A stretch of 26,899 bases of DNA, from positions 1-26,899 of the IMG/VR virus record IMGVR_UViG_3300044703_000087. One strand, written 5' to 3'. This DNA comes from a virus. The notes beneath the pieces are model-generated. The model had not been told where the DNA came from. It did no database searches and saw only the letters and a list, made by a program, of their open reading frames with translations. A program made the translations under genes and the position numbers. Shown in pieces: positions 20,977 to 26,899 of this stretch (positions are counted from its first letter, which is position 1; each line of letters starts with the position of its first letter).

Positions 20977-21492
20977 TCATCCCCTTCCCGCAAGCAACTC
21001 ACGCCGCTCCATAATCGTCACCATCGAGCGCATCGCCGAGCATGAGCGCATGCGCTTTCCACCCTGCACACGCCGGGCGAGCTTCGACGGCTTCTGTCTA
21101 CGCAGTTCTACACCTACCTTCAGGGCGTCACGAAGCGCAAAGGCCTGCTCCGCGCGCAGGTGATCTTCACGCTTCCAGAGCTTAGCGATTGAATCGAACC
21201 TGAGAACCTTGGGGATTCTTCGGGCCGTGGAGCCTCTCATCCGATTGAACCAGGCGAAACCAACAGGCAGCCCGCGCGTGTTGCGGCGGATGGCATACAG
21301 CACCTCGTGCCGGTGATTGCGCCTGAACGATGCGGCTGAAGCCTCGGCTGCAAACCGCACGTTCGCCTTCGTCGAACTGAGCCTCAAGTATGAGAGATGG
21401 ACTTTCTTCGACGGCAGGAGTTTCTCTTTGCCGATTTTGAGGAAATTGGTCAGGCCGAGTTTGAGTGACTTTAGAAAGCCGGTGAGCTTCAT
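20977..21492 (-). CDS. Basic hypothetical phage protein
   Basis: The 171-residue protein is very rich in Arg and Lys and has no membrane span or motif I recognise. It lies at the 3' end of the lysis unit, adjoining the truncated attC. Its C-terminus (RSMVTIMERRELLAGRG) ends exactly where array 3 meets phage DNA, so the original C-terminal end may have been altered by the insertion. Function unknown. Confidence 0.55.
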   Translation of the reverse strand: MKLTGFLKSLKLGLTNFLKIGKEKLLPSKKVHLSYLRLSSTKANVRFAAEASAASFRRNHRHEVLYAIRRNTRGLPVGFAWFNRMRGSTARRIPKVLRFDSIAKLWKREDHLRAEQAFALRDALKVGVELRRQKPSKLARRVQGGKRMRSCSAMRSMVTIMERRELLAGRG

Positions 21493-21534
21493 TATCTGTA
21501 GGTCCTTTCAGGTGGACATAAAGGCTGGGGCGGA

Positions 21535-21858
21535 TTAACGGGCGGAAGGCTTGGAGGTGCGAAGTGTGCGCTCAAGCGCGCGTTTGGCGTCTACCTGAGT
21601 GTCAGCAGAATTCAAGTGAGTGACATTCAATGGGGTAGAGGCGATGACCTTCGCGAGCAACTCGTTTTGCGTCTTAATGAGGTCGGCCATCTCGCCGTCG
21701 CTGCGCTGTTTCGTGCGCCGTTCGATGAACTTTCCGATGAGGACAAAGACGCCGGAGATGATCGCGGCCAGCACAATTGGGTTGCCGAACGCGGATGTGC
21801 CGAGTGTGGCCCAGAACCAGATCAGGCCGTCGTTGGTGTTGAAGGAGGTTAAGAACAT
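21535..21858 (-). CDS. Small membrane protein, possible holin
   Basis: I prefer the ATG at 21858 (MFLTSFNTNDGLIW), with GGA about 9 bases upstream; the longer frame to 21987 adds 43 residues with no good ribosome site. The 107-residue protein has one clear hydrophobic segment (about residues 12-42, with FGNPIVLAAIISGVFVLIG) followed by a basic RRTKQR and a charged coiled-coil tail. One-span proteins with charged tails close to an endolysin are often holins or accessory lysis proteins. The assignment is by context only. Confidence 0.5.
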   Translation of the reverse strand: MFLTSFNTNDGLIWFWATLGTSAFGNPIVLAAIISGVFVLIGKFIERRTKQRSDGEMADLIKTQNELLAKVIASTPLNVTHLNSADTQVDAKRALERTLRTSKPSAR

Positions 21859-21989
21859 TTGCGTTTTCCAGGTGAGATAGAAGAAGCAGTATTCACCGCG
21901 CCGCCAAATGTTGCGGAGCGGTGGCGAGAGACGCGACATGAAACTGCCGCGGGCGATGGTGGGGAATTTGCCGGGGTGACTGGACATGA

Positions 21990-22448
21990 CTAAAAGAGGA
22001 TTTTCAGGAGGGTGATGGCAGCGATGCCTGCGGTCATAAGCAGCTCGCGCCGGCGTGCCGCCTTTAACTTCTTCTTTAGGTCATCGCGCTCAGTGCGCAG
22101 TTGCTCGACCTGGGCTTCCCGCGCTGCAAACGCTTCACGCTCGGATTTCAGCGAGGCCCTAAGCTCGGCAAGCTCGCTGACAGCCTTGAAGTAATTCTCG
22201 GTGAGGAGTTCCGTGTTCTTCCCGAGGATTTCTACCTGGTGAACGAGAGCTTTTTCACGACCTTCGTAATCCTTGATGAGGACGCGCGATGCTTTGACTT
22301 CAGCCTGCGCACGCTCCAGAGCCGAGACTACCTGTTCGCGTTTATCGGTCTGCGTCTGGGTAGAGTTCCCGGTCTGCTGTGAGAACGTCACGCTCGCGAG
22401 TGTCAAGGTCAACATCAACACGGCGACCCACCACTTTACTTTTTTCAT
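21990..22448 (-). CDS. Secreted or membrane coiled-coil protein, spanin-like
   Basis: I choose the ATG at 22448 (MKKVKWWVAVLML), giving 152 residues. It has a signal-type N-terminus (1-22), a long coiled coil (about 35-130) and a hydrophobic C-terminus (ELLMTAGIAAITLLKILF). It overlaps the preceding gene by 107 bases in another frame. Overlapping coiled-coil genes next to an endolysin recall Rz/Rz1 spanins, but no lipobox cysteine is present, so it is not a classical o-spanin. Confidence 0.55.
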   Translation of the reverse strand: MKKVKWWVAVLMLTLTLASVTFSQQTGNSTQTQTDKREQVVSALERAQAEVKASRVLIKDYEGREKALVHQVEILGKNTELLTENYFKAVSELAELRASLKSEREAFAAREAQVEQLRTERDDLKKKLKAARRRELLMTAGIAAITLLKILF

Positions 22449-22788
22449 AACGTCGTTTGCTTTCTGCCAGCGTGAGGCGTGCCCGCTCGGATTCCTCTGT
22501 GGCCACTGCGGCCTGTTCCGCGATGGCTTTAAGTTCGCCCTCAATGCGAAGGCGTTCCATCCGGATCGTGTCGGCGTTCTCTTCATGCGCGCGGCTCTCG
22601 GTCTCTTTCTTCTCGATGGCTCTGTCCTGCATGGATTCCCGTACATGAGTAAGAAAATCACCAGCCGCGTTGCGTGCCGAAGAGAAAAGGAAAAGAAGTA
22701 GTACCGCGGTGGCAGCGAGAAGAAGCCAGCGCAATGGCCCAAGAGCTGTGAACCTGTTTTTTAGTGCTTCCAGTCTCGTCCCTATCAT
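22342..22788 (-). CDS. Coiled-coil membrane protein, possible i-spanin
   Basis: The 148-residue protein has one N-terminal membrane helix (about residues 18-37, PLRWLLLAATAVLLLFLF) and then a charged coiled coil rich in Glu/Arg, the architecture of Rz-type inner-membrane spanins. Its start overlaps the endolysin stop by 4 bases (ATGA), which indicates translational coupling. It overlaps the next gene by 107 bases. The role in outer-membrane disruption is inferred from neighbours and shape. Confidence 0.6.
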   Translation of the reverse strand: MIGTRLEALKNRFTALGPLRWLLLAATAVLLLFLFSSARNAAGDFLTHVRESMQDRAIEKKETESRAHEENADTIRMERLRIEGELKAIAEQAAVATEESERARLTLAESKRRYEKSKVVGRRVDVDLDTRERDVLTADRELYPDADR

Positions 22789-23786
22789 TTGCTGCTCACC
22801 TTGCCGAGGATCTTGCGGATTTTGAGCTTGAGGGCTACGCGGTGCTTATATGCGTACCAACAAATGACCGCGGCCGTAACAATCAAGCTTCCCCATGCCC
22901 ACGCCTGTCCGGCTTTAAGCGCGGCATAGAAGAAAAGGAAGGGACGAAAGATCATCCAGCTTGTGCGCACGCCCGCGGCTTTGCCTGCGAGCTTGGTCGC
23001 GGTGGAGGTGATCGTCTCTGACGGGATCGTGTCGATGAGTGAGTCGGTAAGAGAGGGCTCATCGGCGGCGGGAGGATTTTGCGCCGGCGCTTTCTCAGAC
23101 GACGCGACAGATGCGCCCGCAATCACAACCGGCGTCGTAGTAGACGGGTGTGTAATTACGACCGGCGTCTGTGTCGAATGAGGTGAGGGCAAGTCGGCCG
23201 GCGCGGGCCGCAGCAGGTCTCTCAACTCAGCGGGCCCAATCAATTTTGCGAGTTCAAAGTGCATCCCGTCCGGGCGCTTGCCGAAGTGGCCGCCCCAGTA
23301 GAAACCGAACCGGTTGGCGATCTCGACCAGCTCAACGACGGAGCCTTCGGCGCCGCGCGGCGCAGGCCGTTTACCAAGGGGATTCCACGGCACGTTTATG
23401 TCGAAGGCTGTGCCGAAGGCGTGATTGCTCAAAACGGTACGGCTGCCGCGAATGAAGCGCGGGACGAAGGAGCCCGCCCAGGTCTTAACCAGGCGCATGA
23501 GCCCGGCCTGCTCCCAGGCCTCGAAGAGAGCGAGCAACTGGTTGACGCCGTACCTGTGAAAATAGATTCCGCCGTCAAGCGGCGCGTACGCCACCTGGCG
23601 GAGCTGCGGGACCGTAACCTTGACGATGTTCTTCGCCTGCCAGTCACCCAGAATGAGGATTCCTTCAGGATTGCCCTTTGTAGGCTGGGAGCGGTACTCG
23701 AACTTGCCGAAGATGCGCTGGCGATCCGCCGTGCTGGTGAGAGCAGGGAACGAAGGCTTCGGAGGATACGGGCTTTTGTTGTCCAT
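22785..23786 (-). CDS. Endolysin: M15-type peptidase with a C-terminal membrane anchor
   Basis: I choose the ATG at 23786 (MDNKSPYPPKPS), which overlaps the upstream stop as ATGA. The 333-residue enzyme has the M15 zinc-peptidase motifs SNHAFGTAFDIN (His122, Asp129) and DGMHFEL (His176, Glu178). Such enzymes cut peptide crosslinks of peptidoglycan, typically L-Ala-D-Glu or related bonds. Unusually, a Pro/Thr-rich linker (about 195-245) is followed by two hydrophobic segments (about 277-318) and a basic tail. Together with the spanin-like genes it forms the lysis cassette. Confidence 0.85.
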   Translation of the reverse strand: MDNKSPYPPKPSFPALTSTADRQRIFGKFEYRSQPTKGNPEGILILGDWQAKNIVKVTVPQLRQVAYAPLDGGIYFHRYGVNQLLALFEAWEQAGLMRLVKTWAGSFVPRFIRGSRTVLSNHAFGTAFDINVPWNPLGKRPAPRGAEGSVVELVEIANRFGFYWGGHFGKRPDGMHFELAKLIGPAELRDLLRPAPADLPSPHSTQTPVVITHPSTTTPVVIAGASVASSEKAPAQNPPAADEPSLTDSLIDTIPSETITSTATKLAGKAAGVRTSWMIFRPFLFFYAALKAGQAWAWGSLIVTAAVICWYAYKHRVALKLKIRKILGKVSSK

Positions 23787-24265
23787 CAGATTATGGGGGT
23801 GAAGTCTTTCAGCTTGAGGTAACTGACCAATTCGAGGGCCGCTTGCTGCCATGAGTAAGCAACGACTGCTTTGTATCCGGCCTCAGTCACGAACGAGATA
23901 AAATCGGCCTGCTCCGGCGTCGGCTTCCTACCTTTGGTCTTCATCTCGATGTAGAGACCGCAGTAGAGGACTCCGCATCTCTCAAGGGGGAGCCTTACGG
24001 GAAAGGGCAGATAAAGATCACTGATACCCTTCGTCAGGCCCTGGGCTACGGCGCGCGCTGCGGTTAATTTCCTGCCACCGGTGAAGAGCCCGTTCGGGAT
24101 CGCGTGCAGCCAACGTAGTGCCGGATGGCGATCCTCGTTCTTATTACGCCAGTTGATCAGGAGCGTCTGCTCGACGGCTTCAGGTAAAGGCTTCGGCGTT
24201 GAAACGAAAAGAGGCCGCTGCCGCTTGCCTTCGAAATTGAGTCCGCCGCGTAAATTCCTGGTCAA
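23786..24265 (-). CDS. VRR-NUC domain nuclease
   Basis: The 159-residue protein shows the VRR-NUC signature: WLHAIPNG (about 52-59), ARAVAQGLTKGISDLYL with Asp83, and GLYIEMKTKG with Glu107 and Lys109, followed by PEQ. These are restriction-endonuclease-fold (PD-(D/E)XK-like) nucleases; phage members are thought to resolve branched DNA before packaging. It is the first gene of the lysis unit behind the conserved promoter element at 24408. Its stop overlaps the endolysin start. Confidence 0.85.
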   Translation of the reverse strand: MTRNLRGGLNFEGKRQRPLFVSTPKPLPEAVEQTLLINWRNKNEDRHPALRWLHAIPNGLFTGGRKLTAARAVAQGLTKGISDLYLPFPVRLPLERCGVLYCGLYIEMKTKGRKPTPEQADFISFVTEAGYKAVVAYSWQQAALELVSYLKLKDFTPII

Positions 24266-24404
24266 GGTTGTGAGGGTCTTTCATTGGGCGAGGGAGATGC
24301 CGCTCTATAAGTTCAAATCGCTCGTGGGTGTCCGGCTCATTAGAGGACTATTACACCTGGCGATCTGAGGGAGGCGCGGCATCTCACCTTTGCGCCTGGT
24401 GCGA

Positions 24405-24433
24405 GACTATAGCGACGAGCAGAGATGTATATT
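24405..24433 (-). promoter_or_regulatory. Conserved phage promoter element, copy upstream of the nuclease/lysis unit
   Basis: The block 24408-24433 aligns without gaps with the copies at 11170, 17425 and 18212. On the minus strand AATATACATCTC is followed after about 8 bases by CGCTATA and TATAGT as -10. It lies about 145 bases before the VRR-NUC gene start. Confidence 0.6.
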
Positions 24434-24550
24434 TTTAAGGTGTGTAGAGCGGGGAAGTAATGCTGTTTGGCTTGTCGGGATTTTGACGGGAATTGTTTCG
24501 TCTTATTCGCAATATCGCATTTTGCGAGGTATGCAGTATAGAGGAATGCT

Positions 24551-24604
24551 AAGAAAAACCCATATTGTTAGGCAATCAGGGCCTTTGCGGACTAACTGTG
24601 GGTT
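24551..24604 (-). terminator. Terminator downstream of the 24655-25731 gene
   Basis: AACCCA (24557-24562) pairs with TGGGTT (24599-24604) and GTTAG (24567-24571) with CTAAC (24592-24596). On the minus strand the stem is followed by TTTTTCTT. It separates the 24655-25731 gene from the phage lysis unit and marks a likely prophage boundary zone. Confidence 0.55.
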
Positions 24605-24654
24605 TATGGGGCGAAACTCACAGCCCTCACTATTTTGTTTCGGCTAAGCTTTTC

Positions 24655-25731
24655 TTACCTACCATCATCGTCTTTCCCTCTGTCTCCTAACTGTCGCCGC
24701 CGAGCTTTGTAAATAGCCGCGCACTTCTTCCTCTGGGGGGCAGTGGATTCCTTCAAACCTGCTTCTTCGAGGCATTGTTCGTAGAAGTCTCTAAGTCCCG
24801 CGATCACTTCGAGCTTTCTTTCCACATCGGCGAACGCTTTCCTGTCAGTCGAGTAATGAGGAATCGTTCTTCTGAGTTTTTCGTCAGGATGGTGATGATG
24901 GCCATACTCGTCCCTAGGTATGCCGGTCGGTTCTCTACGGCTTCTCGGCTCCCACCTGATAAGTTTATAGAGCGTGAACACGTCTGCGATGTCTACGTCC
25001 AACTCCCTCAACACAGCCCACAATCGCGTCCGTGCCGCCAGGACTTTCTTGTGGGCTTCAATGATGGCCTCTTCCCAACTCGCCCATTGATTACTGCGGC
25101 ACGCGTCCTCAATAAGCTCCAGAGGATTGGGGAGATCAAGTGATTCCGACTCGTGCAATCCCTCCAGCCATGTCCGCATCCGGTCAGAGTTTCCGGGATT
25201 CAACGATTGGGCGGCTTCCTCCCAACGCGCGTTACTACTATGTAATTCCTCGATGCAGTCTAATAAATCTTTTGCCAGATAGCCCAGAACTCTTGCTCGA
25301 AGTCTGGCCTTCTCGTGAAATGTTACTTCGACCACAGCCTGCTGAAAGAGCACTACTTCATAAAGATTAAGACGCTTGAAAAATCCCAGGAAACCTTTTC
25401 TACCTTTTTTGTGCAGGGTGATGGATTCTATGACCTCGGCCTTCTTCGGCTTGATCTCTTGCCCCACGCTTTCTTCATTATCTCCATGCGCCTTGATGGC
25501 GACTCGCCCGGCGTCCGTCTTAACCTCGTGCGGGTGTATCTCAGCTTTCGCCGGAATTCCCCTTATAGCCGCAAGAGCCTTGGCAACGGTGTCCGCAATG
25601 CTTTCAATGGTTTCAGTTCTTTCACGATTAACAATAGTTATTTCAAGGACAAGGATGCCCTTATCGGCGTTAAGCATCCTTTCGGCTTCCTCCAACGAGT
25701 AAGCCTCTATTTCGATAATCCGCTCGCGCAT
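24655..25731 (-). CDS. Hypothetical protein, possibly with a Jag-N-like domain
   Basis: The 358-residue product starts RIIEIEAYSLEEAERMLNAD. A segment near residues 105-140 reads LHKKGRKGFLGFFKRLNLYEV, which resembles the small Jag-N type domain, although this is weak. The central part (about 150-260) is helical, and the C-terminus is rich in His, Arg and Lys (DEYGHHHHPDEKLRRT). No catalytic motif is seen. It is followed by a terminator and probably lies outside the phage. Not recognised otherwise. Confidence 0.6.
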   Translation of the reverse strand: MRERIIEIEAYSLEEAERMLNADKGILVLEITIVNRERTETIESIADTVAKALAAIRGIPAKAEIHPHEVKTDAGRVAIKAHGDNEESVGQEIKPKKAEVIESITLHKKGRKGFLGFFKRLNLYEVVLFQQAVVEVTFHEKARLRARVLGYLAKDLLDCIEELHSSNARWEEAAQSLNPGNSDRMRTWLEGLHESESLDLPNPLELIEDACRSNQWASWEEAIIEAHKKVLAARTRLWAVLRELDVDIADVFTLYKLIRWEPRSRREPTGIPRDEYGHHHHPDEKLRRTIPHYSTDRKAFADVERKLEVIAGLRDFYEQCLEEAGLKESTAPQRKKCAAIYKARRRQLGDRGKDDDGR

Positions 25732-25870
25732 GGTGTGGCCTCGAATGTGACGGGTGGTCGTCAGGCAAAAAAATTGAGCGCCTGACCTTTGATTAGCCTG
25801 ACTGGTGCGGTCTGAGACTCCGCTCTAGTGAGGCGAGGAACAATCACTATGAGCCGGACAATAGCAGGTT
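25732..25870. other. Intergenic region with an inverted repeat
   Basis: GTCAGGC and GCCTGAC (about 25760-25786) flank an A-rich loop. It does not end in a T-run on the minus strand, so it is not a standard terminator. Nothing else is visible in these 139 bases. Confidence 0.35.
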
Positions 25871-26797
25871 TTACTTCAATTTTCCACGTTCTTCGTTCAG
25901 CGAGACGGTGACCCACAGCGGCCAGTGATCGGAGAGGCCGACCTTTTTATCTATCCCGTATTTGGTAGGCGTGAGATTACGCAGCCAGAGCCAGTCGAGT
26001 TTTAGTTCGATGATGAAAGTCTTCCAGGTCGAGACGCCGTTTGAGAAGGGCGTGGAGAATTTAGCGTTTGTGAAAAGCTCGCTCGTTCCGTCAACATCCT
26101 TGCCGGTCAGGGTGTTGAAATCTCCGAGTACGACCGCCCGCTCGACCTGCGTGTGATGAGCATTAAGGTCTTCGAGCACAGCACCAAGCTGTTGCAGTCG
26201 CCGCTCGTTCGAGGTGCGGATTTCCGCGTGCAGCGAATAGACGCGCACGCTCGTTGCGCCGATGCGAACAGTCGCGCCGATGCCTGCGCGTCTGCGGCCG
26301 CCGGGCCCTTCGTTGGGCAGCACGAAACCTTTGACATCCGCGAGAGGATACGGGCTCAAAATCATGACGCCCGTTTCCTCTTCCTGTTGCTTGTTATCCT
26401 TGGAGGGCGGCGGCGGAGGCGCGGCCCATGCATAGTACATGCCCAGCTCTTTCGCAAGGAGCCGCGCCGTGTTGACGTTGCCCGTGCGCTTCTTGTTGCG
26501 GTCAACTTCCTGTAAGCCTATGACGGCGGCGTGCCCTATCTCCGCGTCGGATTTCAGCAGTTCGATGAGGCTGCTCAAATCTTTGCCGCAGCGATAACGT
26601 ATGTTGTAAGAGACTATCTTGATGGATTCGGGCGTCGCCGCAAGCGAGAGAGCTTGCGGCGCGTCTCCCGTCTCCAATTGCAAGCCTGGTTCCCGGTCAT
26701 CAATCGCGCGCGCGGAATTGGGAAGCTGCGTGAAGGCAAGGATGAAAATGAACAAAGCGACTGAGACGCGAGCGTGTAAATTGTTTGGATAGCGCAT
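25871..26797 (-). CDS. Secreted endonuclease/exonuclease/phosphatase-family protein
   Basis: The 308-residue precursor has a signal peptide (about 1-30) and an EEP-fold domain with the standard motifs: SYNIRY (Asn65), GLQEVDR (Glu97), the catalytic His190 in YSLHAEI, GDFN (Asp226, Asn228) and LSDHWP (Asp290, His291). Such enzymes hydrolyse phosphodiester or phosphomonoester bonds of nucleic acids, lipids or inositol phosphates; the substrate here is unknown. A proline-rich insert near 126-133 is visible. The ATG at 26797 has a strong AAGGGGAG upstream. It is probably a host gene flanking the prophage. Confidence 0.85.
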   Translation of the reverse strand: MRYPNNLHARVSVALFIFILAFTQLPNSARAIDDREPGLQLETGDAPQALSLAATPESIKIVSYNIRYRCGKDLSSLIELLKSDAEIGHAAVIGLQEVDRNKKRTGNVNTARLLAKELGMYYAWAAPPPPPSKDNKQQEEETGVMILSPYPLADVKGFVLPNEGPGGRRRAGIGATVRIGATSVRVYSLHAEIRTSNERRLQQLGAVLEDLNAHHTQVERAVVLGDFNTLTGKDVDGTSELFTNAKFSTPFSNGVSTWKTFIIELKLDWLWLRNLTPTKYGIDKKVGLSDHWPLWVTVSLNEERGKLK

Positions 26798-26828
26798 GAA
26801 GACTACTCCCCTTGAAGCGAAGTATGGC

Positions 26829-26861
26829 GCGAGAGCGGAGATACTCTCGTCTTGCTCTCGC
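26829..26861. promoter_or_regulatory. Competing hairpins upstream of the EEP gene
   Basis: GCGAGAGC (26829-26836) pairs with GCTCTCGC (26854-26861), while CGAGAG (26830-26835) can also pair with CTCTCG (26844-26849). The two pairings exclude each other. They lie in the leader or promoter region of the EEP gene; significance is unknown. Confidence 0.3.
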
Positions 26862-26899
26862 TTGGGATGGCGATTCGTAACCAGGGGGACGACACGCTT

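Larger units (their letters stand above)
2145..24435 (-). mobile_element. Siphovirus-like prophage (right part), interrupted by two cassette arrays
   Basis: Packaging, head, connector, tail and lysis genes follow the usual siphovirus order on the minus strand. Integrase, lysogeny module, tape measure and tail-tip genes are not in the window, so it is either incomplete, continues beyond the left edge, or has been eroded. The right boundary lies between the promoter at 24408 and the terminator at 24551; the left end is not seen. Confidence 0.8.

Noticed and set aside
1-26899. CRISPR array, tRNA or rRNA genes
   Set aside because: No regularly spaced identical repeats with unique spacers and no cloverleaf or rRNA sequence were found; the repeats present are attC sites, operator-like palindromes and coding repeats.

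Overview
The window looks like a piece of an Acidobacteriota-type chromosome, perhaps class Blastocatellia. The main hint is a cassette protein with the CPTC...YTDATLRYCLVDG zinc ribbon, a pattern I associate with that phylum; this placement is inferred and not secure. Most of the window is a siphovirus-like (HK97-fold) prophage on the minus strand, bounded on the right by a host-like endonuclease/exonuclease/phosphatase gene and a gene of unknown function.

Phage genes in transcription order (right to left): VRR-NUC nuclease, membrane-tailed M15 endolysin, two overlapping coiled-coil membrane proteins (spanin/holin-like), two hypothetical proteins; then a winged-helix regulator with a terminated leader RNA; then a small membrane protein, HExxH metallopeptidase, TerS, TerL, portal and a RyR-domain protein; then prohead protease fused to a 2H phosphoesterase, major capsid protein, decoration-like protein, connectors, tail completion and terminator proteins, two paralogous tail tube proteins, and a tail-assembly chaperone with a probable -1 frameshift extension. 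No tape measure, tail tip, integrase or lysogeny repressor of a recognised class is visible.

The striking feature is three integron gene-cassette arrays without an integrase (CALIN-like) at 1-840, 11367-12650 and 18397-20976. All lie on the plus strand, antisense to the phage genes. They carry eight complete cassette ORFs plus the tail of a ninth, six full attC sites of about 86-103 bp, and three attC sites cut to their left part. Each array ends in a truncated attC near the 3' end of a minus-strand gene. Arrays 2 and 3 begin beside the promoter region of the next phage unit, so they sit between phage transcription units and leave phage gene order intact.

Four ungapped copies of a 26-bp minus-strand element precede the lysis, regulator, packaging and capsid/tail units. 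They probably form the shared promoter or activator site of a phage regulon. Palindromic operator-like repeats lie between the regulator promoter and array 3. Cassette products include a DUF4145 protein, an S1-like protein, zinc-ribbon proteins and several membrane or secreted unknowns.
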